The notes below the pieces were generated by a model. The model did not search any database and had not been told where the DNA came from. It saw only the letters and a program-made list of their open reading frames with translations. A program made the translations under genes and the position numbers. Below are positions 9,175 to 17,072 of a DNA stretch of 64,000 nt, one piece after another. Numbering within the stretch: position 1 is the first letter of the stretch; every line of letters begins with the position of its first letter. The DNA comes from Clostridia bacterium (lineage in GTDB: Bacteria; Bacillota; Clostridia; TANB77; CAG-508), in assembly GCA_017430135.1 (NCBI GenBank), contig JAFRNM010000021.1:41883-105882 (forward strand), written 5' to 3'.

Positions 9175-10221
9175 TCTAACTTTAGAAATTTGATTTTCTA
9201 TTCTATTGTAATTTTTCTATTTTAGTTTTTCAATTTCTTCTTTTGTTAATTCTGTTACTTCCATTATTATATTTATTGAAATATTTTTAGCTAACATTTT
9301 TTTCGCAGTCTCTATTTTTTGTTTTTCAATTCCTTCTTCTATTCCTTTTCTTCTTGCACATTTTAGGTTAGCAGCTTCGTCCCTAATTGCTTTTTCTCTT
9401 AACTGCGCCAATCTTCTTTCTGCTGCATCTCCTGTTAAATATTCAAATTCGTCTTCAGCTTGTTGTATGTATTTATTATCTATCATACGTATTGCCTCCA
9501 AATCTTCATTTTCTATAAATGTTAGCCAATCTTCCAACTTATCTCTTAACTTATTTGATACTCTTTTATATTTCTTTCTAAATTTGGGTAATTGTATATA
9601 ATGTATTTCAACCTTATCTGTAAGAATTATATTCTCATAATCTCTTTTAAGTCTTGCTCTTTCATGAAACGGACCTTCATCAAATACATCAAAATCTGTA
9701 ATCCATATTGATATAACTTTTGGAATTTCTAGATAATCCTCTCCACTATTTAAACTTTCATGAAATAAACCTGTTTCATAAAATACAGACCTATCAATTG
9801 TATTTTCATGTCCCTTTACTTGCATTTCTATATTAACTTTTGTATTATCATCAAGTGTTGCAACAACATCTAAAATACCAAGCTTATTTGTAATCTGTTG
9901 TCTTTCCAAAGATACATCTTTATCTATTACAACTTTGCTGATTTTTATATCTGTTAATATAGATTGAAGTAGATCTTTTAACAAAAGAGCATTTTTATTA
10001 CTACCAAAAATTTTCTTAAAAATATAATCGTTAGTTGGCTTTAGCCTCTCCATCTACACCTCCATTCTAGCATAATATTATTTTTTTTTCAATTGTTTTG
10101 GATTTTTTCTCGAATAATTTTCGAATAAAAATTTTGAATTAAAAATTTAAAATCAAATCTCTGCAATTATTTAAACATATTATTATGATTTTGTCAATAT
10201 GTAAATGGTAAAATATGGTAG
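9142..10221. repeat. Duplicated Rpn module, copy 1
   Basis: About 1.08 kb including the nuclease gene, its terminator and about 165 bases of upstream DNA ending in TGGTAAAATATGGTA. The whole unit recurs in the same orientation at 14035-15127 with scattered substitutions and small indels. This points to an older duplication or two separate acquisitions. Confidence 0.8.
9217..10053 (-). CDS. Rpn/YhgA-like PD-(D/E)XK nuclease, copy 1
   Basis: 278 residues of the Rpn family of recombination-promoting DNA endonucleases, often annotated as PD-(D/E)XK nuclease family transposase. The core is visible as GILDVVA (about 58-64) followed by NIEMQV (73-78), giving the acidic residue and the E-x-Q of the fold. 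KPTNDYIFKKIFG at the N-terminus is a family hallmark. The C-terminal third is a charged helix with EEGIEKQKIETAKKML, common to Rpn proteins. It stands alone with its own terminator. Family biology suggests DNA cleavage and RecA-independent recombination; its role here is unknown. Confidence 0.85.
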   Translation of the reverse strand: MERLKPTNDYIFKKIFGSNKNALLLKDLLQSILTDIKISKVVIDKDVSLERQQITNKLGILDVVATLDDNTKVNIEMQVKGHENTIDRSVFYETGLFHESLNSGEDYLEIPKVISIWITDFDVFDEGPFHERARLKRDYENIILTDKVEIHYIQLPKFRKKYKRVSNKLRDKLEDWLTFIENEDLEAIRMIDNKYIQQAEDEFEYLTGDAAERRLAQLREKAIRDEAANLKCARRKGIEEGIEKQKIETAKKMLAKNISINIIMEVTELTKEEIEKLK

Positions 10222-10223
10222 TT

Positions 10224-10254
10224 CCCAGTTAGTAACATTTTATTACTAACTGGG
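10224..10254. other. Conserved junction hairpin 1
   Basis: CCCAGTTAGTAA/TTACTAACTGGG, a perfect 12-bp stem with a 7-base loop, followed on the plus strand by TTTTATT and then by an 11-base remnant of the ugd 3' end (10262-10272). It resembles the hairpins at 11697-11735 and 13776-13815 with compensating stem changes. Confidence 0.6.
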
Positions 10255-10444
10255 TTTTATTCTAATCCCTACAAATCTTAATCTTCTTTAATGCCGATGT
10301 GATGATCACATAGCTTAATTTAACTCAAATTATAACTAACTGGTGGCTAATTCTAAAGAACTAGCCACCAAACATAGCAATTAACTGAAACTTACGTTTC
10401 AAACATAGCAATCTTTTATTAATATGTTAAAACTTATTAAATGA
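10255..10444. other. Gene-free stretch with short hairpins
   Basis: No open frame of note. It holds the tiny ugd remnant CTAATCCCTAC, a GGTGGCTA/TAGCCACC hairpin (10342-10369), a GTGAT/ATCAC dyad near 10299-10309 and the repeated word AAACATAGCAA. The hairpin has no clear T-run, so terminator function is uncertain. Confidence 0.45.
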
Positions 10445-11467
10445 TTAATCCATTTTATATTTATTATACAATTCACTATCATACTTAATTATTTTAAATT
10501 TTGCTAATCTACCAACAATAAAACTCATAGGAATTTTATATTTTTTAGAAATTTGTAGGCAATATTTTTCACTTGCATTATTTATGATTTCGTTCCAAAC
10601 ATCATCAGAAATCATTGTTTTTAATGCAAAATCATCAGCTCTTTTTTCAAGCAAATCTGTACCTTCTACAATAACTTTATTTTTTGCCTCGTTAAAATCA
10701 CTTTTGCAATGTCCTAATTCATGAAACAATTCAAAATAAAATGAATCTTTACTTGAATAATTTTTAGTAAGATAAATAGCAGGATTTTTACCTTTAACTC
10801 TAAAACATCCTCTTACTTTTGTGCCTGACAATGCTTTTTCAACTATAAAATAAATACCATAACTATTTAATAATCCTTGTATCTTTTCTAAATCAATTCC
10901 CTTTTTATAACTTTCCGTTTTTAAATCATCAATTAAAAACAAGAAATTATCTTTATCATAAGCTGATACAGTTTGATTTTTAGTCATTTCATTGCATCTT
11001 GCAATCCATAAATTTAGTTTATTTAAATCATTTCCTGTCTTTTTAAATAAAGTCTTTTCTTTGATTCTTTCAAGAGCTTCAAAATCCTTAACTTTAAGAA
11101 AATCCATTAAATCAATATAATTTTGAACTGCATTTGTTTTATTATTAAATTTTATCCAATTTCTTTCTTCTAACTCTTTTAAATAATAATTCTTTTTCAA
11201 ATATTTATTTAATTCATTAAGATTTCCATATTCTTTAATAAGTTTATCTGTAATGTATTTTCTGCACTCTGCTTTAATTATAAATTCAATTGGTATACCA
11301 GTTAATTGATATATACTTGCTGTCATTTCCAGAGTAAGAGTTTGCTTTTCATTTAATATCTCATTCATATGCTTTTGAGATATATTAAGTCTATTTGCAA
11401 ATTCTGTTTGCGAAATATTATGAAATTCTAAATAATCTTTTAAATAACTTCCAAAACCTATACTCAT
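10445..11467 (-). CDS. HTH and ImmA/IrrE metallopeptidase fusion (HigA-like antitoxin)
   Basis: 340 residues from the ATG at 11465-11467, chosen over an upstream in-frame GTG because GTAGGTG lies seven bases before it. Residues about 8-60 form an XRE-type helix-turn-helix, giving DNA binding. The C-terminal half carries an ImmA/IrrE zinc peptidase domain with FHELGHCKSD (His249, Glu250, His253). Such fusions are antitoxins or phage-type repressor proteases. Its start is one base after the stop of a 42-residue truncated toxin frame, and the pair share an autoregulatory-looking promoter. I infer a HigBA-like toxin-antitoxin operon that has lost its toxin. Confidence 0.85.
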   Translation of the reverse strand: MSIGFGSYLKDYLEFHNISQTEFANRLNISQKHMNEILNEKQTLTLEMTASIYQLTGIPIEFIIKAECRKYITDKLIKEYGNLNELNKYLKKNYYLKELEERNWIKFNNKTNAVQNYIDLMDFLKVKDFEALERIKEKTLFKKTGNDLNKLNLWIARCNEMTKNQTVSAYDKDNFLFLIDDLKTESYKKGIDLEKIQGLLNSYGIYFIVEKALSGTKVRGCFRVKGKNPAIYLTKNYSSKDSFYFELFHELGHCKSDFNEAKNKVIVEGTDLLEKRADDFALKTMISDDVWNEIINNASEKYCLQISKKYKIPMSFIVGRLAKFKIIKYDSELYNKYKMD

Positions 11468-11468
11468 T

Positions 11469-11597
11469 TTAATCACCTACCCCGTTGATTATTAAAGACT
11501 CTATTTTAGCCATTTTATCCATTATTTGCTTTTTGTGTTTATATTCAATTTTTTTCTTGTAATCTTTTAAAAATTGTTTTGATTTTATGATTCTCAT
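11469..11597 (-). pseudogene. Truncated RelE/HigB-type toxin remnant
   Basis: A 42-codon frame begins MRIIKSKQFLKDYKKKI, which looks like the N-terminus of RelE/YafQ-type mRNA interferases that precede HTH-ImmA antitoxins. It stops at about 40% of the normal length, right in the ribosome binding site of the next gene. The catalytic C-terminal part is absent. Start supported by AAGGTGAGACA upstream. It could also be a functional leader peptide; I favour an internal deletion. Confidence 0.5.
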
Positions 11598-11615
11598 TGT
11601 CTCACCTTGTGGCTT

Positions 11616-11645
11616 ATTATAACATACTAGGTTATAATATGTCAA
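11616..11645 (-). promoter_or_regulatory. Promoter and operator of the HigA-ImmA operon
   Basis: Minus strand TTGACA (11640-11645), 18-base spacer, TATAAT (11616-11621). A perfect inverted repeat ATTATAAC-N7-GTTATAAT (11616-11638) fills the -10 and spacer, as expected for autorepression by the HTH protein. Confidence 0.65.
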
Positions 11646-11696
11646 CATGTTTTAGTATGAATTTTAAAAAAGATTTATTAAACATATCTTTTAACG

Positions 11697-11735
11697 AAAC
11701 CCCAATTGGTTACAAAATGTAACTAATTGGGGTTT
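11697..11735. other. Conserved junction hairpin 2
   Basis: AAACCCCAATTGGTTAC pairs with GTAACTAATTGGGGTTT (one mismatch) around the loop AAAAT. It directly precedes ugd fragment 2 and matches hairpin 3 in shape and loop, with different stem bases. Confidence 0.6.
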
Positions 11736-11738
11736 CTC

Positions 11739-11938
11739 TTAATCCCTACTATACAAATCTCTTGTATAAACATTATCTTTTACTTCTTCAAGTATTGGTT
11801 CAAATCTATTTGCAAAATTACATCACTTTTCTTTGCAAAAGAATTGAGGCCATTATCATAATTTGTAGGCGTGCTAATTACAATAAATCCTGCATCTTTA
11901 AAAGCTTCTTTATAATCTAATGTTGCTCTTAAATTTAT
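11739..11938 (-). pseudogene. ugd 3' fragment with internal deletion
   Basis: 11739-11849 matches the last ~110 bases of the intact ugd gene (17555-17665). It then jumps to 11851-11938, which matches an internal segment near 18461-18548, so about 0.8 kb is missing. Several substitutions have accumulated. It is non-functional and marks a recombination junction between modules. Confidence 0.75.
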
Positions 11939-12729
11939 TTATTACTAGAAACTAAATTTTCTCTTTCTTTTTTTATTTTTTGTATTTCCAAACTCCTGAT
12001 AGCATGCAACATCATTAGATAGCATTTATCATACCATTTAATCAGTTCTTTTTCAGATAAACTTTTAAATTCTAAATCAATTGGATGATTAACTCCCATT
12101 TTATTAACTATTGTTCCTATTGAATCAACCAATTTACCGTCTATACTTGAAATACTATTTTTTATCTTTTCAATATAAAGATCAATATCTTTTAATATTT
12201 TTTTCTTTTCTTCAATATTATCTTGAATTCTAAAATCATTATACTCCAAAACTCTTTGAGATAACGACATTGGTATTTTGTTAATTACAGAGTCTGTATC
12301 TGCATTTCTCTTTGATATAAGTACTTTATCTTCAAAATTATAATATGTATAATTCATTTTTTCAAGTATTAATGGAATGTTAGATAATATAACCCTTTCA
12401 TTGTCTTTAGTTAAACCTTTCATATCTAATTTACTTTTCATGTATTCCATATTTAAAATAAATTGCAAGTAATATAAGAATGTTTCATTTTCAATATTTC
12501 CTGTTTTTAAGATATCTTTTGTAATACCTATATGCATTAAATATTCTTCAACATCAATAATTGTATCTCTATATTCCCATCTAGTAAAAATAAATCTTTC
12601 AATCATTCCCATATAAGAATTAGAATCAGAATAATTTCCAATTCTATCCCCATGAAGCACTTTTACCATCTTTTTAAATTCATGTTGAATATCTAATCTA
12701 TTTTCTATATCAAATATACTTTTTACCAT
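11935..12729 (-). CDS. Unknown 264-residue protein beside the DUF3800 gene and small RNA
   Basis: Not recognised. It is a charged, largely helical, soluble-looking protein of 264 residues with no signal peptide or membrane segment. Residues about 170-200 are likely coiled coil (EEKKKILKDIDLYIEKIKN). The last residues are basic (KIKKERENLV). Start supported by AGGAGA ten bases upstream. Its last four bases overlap the ugd fragment. Its 5' region contains the divergent consensus promoter of the small RNA at 12857-12933, and the DUF3800 gene lies upstream on the same strand. I infer membership of the same module. Confidence 0.65.
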   Translation of the reverse strand: MVKSIFDIENRLDIQHEFKKMVKVLHGDRIGNYSDSNSYMGMIERFIFTRWEYRDTIIDVEEYLMHIGITKDILKTGNIENETFLYYLQFILNMEYMKSKLDMKGLTKDNERVILSNIPLILEKMNYTYYNFEDKVLISKRNADTDSVINKIPMSLSQRVLEYNDFRIQDNIEEKKKILKDIDLYIEKIKNSISSIDGKLVDSIGTIVNKMGVNHPIDLEFKSLSEKELIKWYDKCYLMMLHAIRSLEIQKIKKERENLVSSNK

Positions 12730-12821
12730 TATATTTCTTCTCCTATTTAAATTCTTTTTTATTAAACCTTATATAAATTTGAATATTTTAAAAAAAATTG
12801 CATAAAATATCCTAAACATTG

Positions 12822-12850
12822 TTGACAAATGTTTGCAAAGGCTGTATAAT
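12822..12850 (+). promoter_or_regulatory. Perfect consensus sigma-A promoter of the small RNA
   Basis: TTGACA (12822-12827), exactly 17 bases, TATAAT (12845-12850). It points away from the 264-residue gene into a region with no plus-strand open frame. The expected transcription start is near 12857. Confidence 0.85.
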
Positions 12851-12856
12851 TAAATT

Positions 12857-12933
12857 ACAGATCACAAGACTGAACGGTGTAGCACCCCGTTGGTGCGTTG
12901 GATTGGTCATACCAATCCCATCGTTCCTTTTTT
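12857..12933 (+). ncRNA. Small structured RNA with three-way junction, DUF3800-associated
   Basis: A 70-77-nt transcript is predicted from the promoter above to a T6 tract at 12928-12933. It folds into an outer stem GAACGGTG (12872-12879)/CATCGTTC (12919-12926, one G-U pair). This encloses two hairpins: GCACC/GGTGC (12882-12886/12892-12896) with a CCGTT loop, and a perfect GGATTGGT/ACCAATCC (12900-12907/12911-12918) with a CAT loop. The fold is more GC-rich than its surroundings. Structured RNA motifs adjacent to DUF3800 genes have been described (Rfam DUF3800-I and later). Membership of one of those, or novelty, needs a covariance search. Confidence 0.75.
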
Positions 12934-13679
12934 ATTTATATAGTTTTATTCCTGCACCCTCTATTGAACCTTTGTGTTTTCTTATTGAATTTTGAAGAAT
13001 ATTAAAGAATGTTTCATCATTACCTTCATACTTCCTAAAAATTGCACCAGCACAAAAATCAGCTAATTGTATACCTGCACTATAATCAGAATTAACAAAA
13101 ATCAAACTATCACAAAAATTAGGAAATTTTACAAAATATGTTCCCATATTTTTAGCTCTTAAATATGAAACCTGTAATTCAGTATCTAGTTTATTATTCA
13201 AATTTGTTTTTCTACTATCTGCCATTAGCATTACTGGAATCCTATTTTTCTTTCCTTCTTTACTTGTAATTGACATACAAAATCTTTCCATTAATAAATG
13301 CAATGCTAAGGAATATAAATCATTATGATCATTCACAAATTTTTTATTTTTAAAACAATATTCCTTATCCATAATTATTCCAACTACGGAATTTTTATAT
13401 TTATTTACAATATGAATAATATCTTTTTTTAAACACATTATTTGTTCATAATCTAAATTTATATTTTTATATTTTGTATTCCATTTAATTTCATGATATG
13501 GATTTAGTCCATATTTTTCTTTTATTTTTCTTAATTTCTTTTCTATATTTAGTATTTCATTTGCCTCTACCATAAATCCAGAGAGAACAAAATATTTACT
13601 GGTATTTTTATTCAATTCATTTTTCTCAGCATCAAAACCACCTGGTTGTCCGACTCTCATCTAAAAAGACTATATACAT
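12932..13679 (-). CDS. DUF3800 protein with one-base frameshift at its DESG motif
   Basis: DUF3800 proteins have an RNase-H-like fold and begin with a hydrophobic strand ending in DESG. The ATG at 13677-13679 has AGAGG eight bases upstream and reads MYIVFLDES. A single extra C at 13652 then breaks the frame. Skipping it continues GQPGGFDAEKNELNKN and on through SKYFVLSGFMVE to the stop at 12932. The ATG at 13658-13660 in the downstream frame would drop the catalytic motif and has no ribosome binding site. Later conserved parts include EIKWN and GIQLADFCAG. The gene is either inactivated, programmed to shift, or carries a sequencing error. The small RNA ends tail-to-tail at its stop codon. Confidence 0.8.
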
Positions 13680-13775
13680 ATATTATACCTCTTTCTTATT
13701 TTTATTATTTTTCATATTCTATCACAGAGAATAGTTGTTTGCAATAGTTTTCGTTAAAATTTACTAAAATTTCAC

Positions 13776-13815
13776 AAAGCCCAATTGACTACAAAATGTA
13801 GTCAACTGGGCTTTT
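13776..13815. other. Conserved junction hairpin 3
   Basis: AAAGCCCAATTGACTAC pairs with GTAGTCAACTGGGCTTT around the loop AAAAT, with a T-run on the plus strand. It directly precedes ugd fragment 3. Confidence 0.6.
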
Positions 13816-13819
13816 AATT

Positions 13820-14012
13820 CTAATCCCTACTATACAAATCCCTTGTATAAACCTTATCTTTTACATCTTCAAGTATAGGCTCAAATCTATTTGCTAAAAT
13901 TACATCGTTTTTCTTTGCAAAAGAATTGAAGTCGTTTACAACTATACAACCACTAAATTCTTCAGCTTTTAGAGTTGGCTCATATATTATAACATCAACT
14001 CCTTCAAGCTTA
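13820..14012 (-). pseudogene. ugd 3' fragment, about 190 bases
   Basis: Closely matches the last ~190 bases of the intact ugd gene (17556-17748), from the stop codon to the CCTTCAAGCT segment, and then diverges. It encodes only the final ~60 residues and has no start. It separates the DUF3800 module from the second Rpn module. The region 13680-14111 has no other gene. Confidence 0.8.
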
Positions 14013-14034
14013 AGAAATTGATTTTGGGAATAGG

Positions 14035-15127
14035 TAAAAAAAGAAAACTTACTATGCTGATAAGTTTTCTTTAACTTTAGAAATTTGATTTTCTATTCTA
14101 TTGTAATTTTTCTATTTTAGTTTTTCAATTTCTTCTTTTGCTAATTCTGTAATTTTCATTATTAATTCTATATCAATTTTTTCAGCTAACATTTTTTTCG
14201 CAGTCTCTATTTTTTGTTTTTCAATTCCTTTTTCAATTCCTTGTTGTATTCCTTCTTCTATTCCTTTTCTTCTTGCACTTTTTAATCCAGCTGCTTCGTC
14301 TCTAATTGCCTTTTCTCTTAATTCTGCAAGCCTTCTTGTTTCAGCATCACCTGTTAAATATTCAAATTCGTCTTCTGCCTTTTGAACTAATTTATTATCT
14401 ATCATGCGAATCTCCTCCACATTTTCATTTTTTATAAATGTTAGCCATTGTTCCAACTTATTAGAAATCCTCTTACACTTTTCTTTAAATTTAGTTAATT
14501 GAATATAATGTATTTCTAACTTATCTGTTAATACTATATTTTCATAATCTCTTTTTAATCTTGCTCTCTCATGAAAAGGTCCTTCTTCAAAAACATCATA
14601 ATCTGTAATCCATATTGAAATTGATTTTGGCATTTCTAAATAATCTTGACCACTATTTAAATTTTCATGATATATACCTGTTCCATAAAATACTGACCTA
14701 TCTATTGTATTGTAATAATCCTTTACTTGCATTTCTATATTGACTCTTGTACTATCATTCAAAGTTGCCACAATATCTAATATACCAAGTTTTTCAGATA
14801 TAAGTTTTCTTTCTAATGATACATCTTTATTGATTTGAACTTTCTTTATTTTGATATCAGTTAAAATTGCTTGAAGTAAATCCTTCAATAAATCAGCATT
14901 TTTACTTTCGCCAAAGAGCTTTTTAAATAAAAAGTCGTTAGTTGGCTTTAGCCTCTCCATCTACACCTCCATTCTAGCATATAATATTTAATTTTTCAAT
15001 TGTTTTGGAATTTTTCTCGAATAATTTTCGAATTAAAACTTTGAATTAAAATTTAAAATCAAATTTCTGGTATTATTTAAACATATTTCACAATAATTGT
15101 CAATAGATAAATGGTAAAATATGGTAA
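14035..15127. repeat. Duplicated Rpn module, copy 2
   Basis: Same layout as 9142-10221: terminator hairpin, nuclease gene, upstream AT-rich leader ending TGGTAAAATATGGTA. Divergence is spread over the whole unit. Confidence 0.8.
14112..14960 (-). CDS. Rpn/YhgA-like PD-(D/E)XK nuclease, copy 2
   Basis: 282 residues, a clear paralogue of the protein at 9217-10053. The N-terminal KPTNDFLFKKLFG, the GILDIVA and NIEMQV core motifs, and the ISIWITDYDVF and GPFHERARLK segments are all kept. Near residue 250 it has a short extra repeat EEGIQQGIEKGIEKQ, a length-variable element typical of this family. No frameshift is visible, so both copies could be active. It lies between ugd fragment 3 and the MBL-fold operon. 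Confidence 0.85.
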   Translation of the reverse strand: MERLKPTNDFLFKKLFGESKNADLLKDLLQAILTDIKIKKVQINKDVSLERKLISEKLGILDIVATLNDSTRVNIEMQVKDYYNTIDRSVFYGTGIYHENLNSGQDYLEMPKSISIWITDYDVFEEGPFHERARLKRDYENIVLTDKLEIHYIQLTKFKEKCKRISNKLEQWLTFIKNENVEEIRMIDNKLVQKAEDEFEYLTGDAETRRLAELREKAIRDEAAGLKSARRKGIEEGIQQGIEKGIEKQKIETAKKMLAEKIDIELIMKITELAKEEIEKLK

Positions 15128-15160
15128 GATTAGTTGCCAACAAATTGTTGGCAACTAATC
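15128..15160 (-). terminator. Hairpin downstream of the MBL-fold operon
   Basis: GATTAGTTGCCAACAA/TTGTTGGCAACTAATC is a perfect 16-bp stem with a single-base loop, so it probably opens to a larger loop. It lies 66 bases after the last gene of the operon; the following T-run is weak. Confidence 0.55.
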
Positions 15161-15226
15161 TTTATTGCTAAAAATAATACTCCTACGCATTACTTTCTAA
15201 TATTTCTTATCATAATGTTATACAAA

Positions 15227-15700
15227 CTATTGATAATTTTCGACTCTTTCTACAATAAAACTTATTTGTTTTTTATATGCAAATATAAACAATATAGTAA
15301 GTCCAATAAAAAGTATTAAACTTGCTGCAAAAGTATTATCAACAATACATATGTAGCTTTGAATTATTGCCAAAATTGCGAATGTTGCTATATATGTTCT
15401 ATATTGATTAGCCTCTCTTTGTAATATATCTATCTTTTCATCTTCTTTACTAGCTTTAATATAATTATTGTAATCAGCATGTTTTATAATTTTTATTTTT
15501 CTTAATACTGGTTGAAATACCACTGAACCAATTCTACTTAATACCAAACCTATAAAATAATATTCAATAATAGCAATTATAATATTACTATCTAAAAAAT
15601 CATTCTCATAAATTTTGTTAAATATCGCTACAAATACAGCACCTGGCAAAAAGTGATTTATGAAGTGGTAGATTTCCATTTTTTCAATTATTTTTTCCAT
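15227..15700 (-). CDS. Small membrane protein, last gene of the MBL-fold operon
   Basis: Not recognised. 157 residues with four predicted membrane helices in two pairs (about 13-30, 40-60 and 103-120, 125-145). A cytoplasmic charged linker of ~45 residues separates the pairs. An FLPGAVF motif sits in the first helix. The start abuts the stop of the preceding gene and has GAAAGGATGG upstream. Small paired-helix proteins in this position of defence operons are often membrane-disrupting effectors. That is an inference from architecture and context only. Confidence 0.7.
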   Translation of the reverse strand: MEKIIEKMEIYHFINHFLPGAVFVAIFNKIYENDFLDSNIIIAIIEYYFIGLVLSRIGSVVFQPVLRKIKIIKHADYNNYIKASKEDEKIDILQREANQYRTYIATFAILAIIQSYICIVDNTFAASLILFIGLTILFIFAYKKQISFIVERVENYQ

Positions 15701-16156
15701 TTATTCCATCCTTTCTAAAGCTGAAGTTATCATTGAATAAAACTCTTTTTTTCTATTTCTAAATAGTATATTTTCTTCATCTGTAATATCAAACTCAAAG
15801 CCTACTTCAGTTCCATCATAATATTCTATCTTTCCTGTTTTTTTAGGCAGAAAAATTTTTTTATTTTTGGTGTCTTTCAAATTTCTTATTTTTCTTGTAT
15901 TGCAAGAAATTACAATAATATTATTTTCAAGAATATCATCTATATTATTTATAATATAATTATTGGTTACAGGATCATGACCAACTATCATTATTACATC
16001 TAGTTGATTTGTAGGAATACTATTCAGTTCAATTATATTTTTACTACAATTTTTACTATTCTTGAAAGTATATATATGAAATAAATCATATATATACTTC
16101 ATTCTAGCACTTATTTCAGTATTAGATACATTATTTTTACAAATCAAATATCTCAT
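15701..16156 (-). CDS. Unknown 151-residue soluble protein in the MBL-fold operon
   Basis: No family recognised. The segment LDVIMIVGHDP (about 53-63), followed by IIVISCNTR (about 79-87), alternates hydrophobic strands and polar loops as in a Rossmann- or TIR-like fold. I cannot confirm catalytic residues. Its ATG directly follows the stop of the MBL-fold gene (TAAATG) and its stop directly precedes the membrane-protein ATG. The three are therefore translationally coupled and probably made in fixed ratio. Confidence 0.65.
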   Translation of the reverse strand: MRYLICKNNVSNTEISARMKYIYDLFHIYTFKNSKNCSKNIIELNSIPTNQLDVIMIVGHDPVTNNYIINNIDDILENNIIVISCNTRKIRNLKDTKNKKIFLPKKTGKIEYYDGTEVGFEFDITDEENILFRNRKKEFYSMITSALERME

Positions 16157-17020
16157 TTATCCTAAATTTCCTACCGTTTTTCTATTTTGTGAAATTTGAT
16201 TTTCATCAAAGGTTAGCATTCCTTTTTCTTTCGTATTCATTACCCTATATCCTTTTGTTTCTAATTTGTCTGATCCACCATTTGAATTTCCTGTATTATC
16301 AGAAATTATATATTGTTTTTCTAAATCATCTTTTGTTTCTTCAAATATTTTCTCTCCTATTTCTGCATTTCCATGATGTGGTAGTTGTATTACTCTAAAT
16401 TCTTCCAACTTCTCTTTTTTTACTGATTCAAAAGATGAATCACCAGTTAATAATACTTTTTTATCTCCTATGGAAACTTCTAAATGAATACTTGTAGCAT
16501 TAGTAATTGTTGAGCTATCTATAGTATCTCCTTCTGTAGTATCTAATCCCTTTGCTGCAGCATTTAAAATATAGTCTTTACCTGGTCCAGAAATTCTAAT
16601 TCCTTCAGCAATTTCTATATGTTCAAATGCATCTTTTAAATTATGACCTGAAAGTTGTTCTATATTGTCATATGTATCTTTTATTTGTTCCTTCAAAGCT
16701 TCTCTGTTCTTCCTTCCATCATCTATAATATCTAAAATGTCATCAACATATTTTAATAATAATACAGTTGTTATCTCTGATGTCTTATTATTGTCCACTA
16801 ATACTGGAATTCCTTTAAAATGATCGTCATCATTATGTGATAATACAACTTTTGTTTTTGAATAATTATGCTTTTTCATATAATCTATTACCCAATTAGC
16901 ATAATATTCGCAACCACAATCATATACTACTAACTCCTTACTATTATCTATTACAAAACAGTCTCCATTATTTTTACTACTATCCTCACATTGTTGCGAG
17001 CTTAACACATAAATTTTCAT
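16157..17020 (-). CDS. MBL-fold metallohydrolase (ComEC/Rec2-like)
   Basis: 287 residues from the ATG at 17018-17020, which has AAAGGA nine bases upstream; a longer in-frame start lacks one. The metallo-beta-lactamase metal sites are visible: SHNDDDH (61-67), LLTGDSS (190-196) and LPHHGN (213-218). The HxxxDH-type loop followed by TGD and PHHG resembles the ComEC-type nuclease branch. Stand-alone ComEC-like MBL proteins recur in defence and conflict operons. No signal peptide is evident, so it should be cytoplasmic. It is the second gene of a four-gene unit. Confidence 0.82.
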   Translation of the reverse strand: MKIYVLSSQQCEDSSKNNGDCFVIDNSKELVVYDCGCEYYANWVIDYMKKHNYSKTKVVLSHNDDDHFKGIPVLVDNNKTSEITTVLLLKYVDDILDIIDDGRKNREALKEQIKDTYDNIEQLSGHNLKDAFEHIEIAEGIRISGPGKDYILNAAAKGLDTTEGDTIDSSTITNATSIHLEVSIGDKKVLLTGDSSFESVKKEKLEEFRVIQLPHHGNAEIGEKIFEETKDDLEKQYIISDNTGNSNGGSDKLETKGYRVMNTKEKGMLTFDENQISQNRKTVGNLG

Positions 17021-17072
17021 ATTTTCAATCCTTTCATTCAAAACATCGCCATCACTTGCAAACATGATATAA

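Noticed and set aside
10255..10444. A structured RNA in the gap after junction hairpin 1
   Set aside because: Several small hairpins exist, but there is no promoter, no clear terminator and no conserved companion copy.
12850..12935. The small RNA as a type III (ToxIN-like) antitoxin
   Set aside because: There are no tandem RNA repeats and no ToxN-like gene; the neighbour is DUF3800 and the RNA is a single folded unit.
12932..13660. A complete DUF3800 protein starting at the ATG 13658-13660
   Set aside because: It lacks a ribosome binding site and the conserved first strand; the upstream frame with DES and AGAGG explains the gene better.
9217..14960. The two Rpn genes as an IS transposase pair
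   Set aside because: No terminal inverted repeats or target duplications are seen; the family is a nuclease, and the name transposase is historical.
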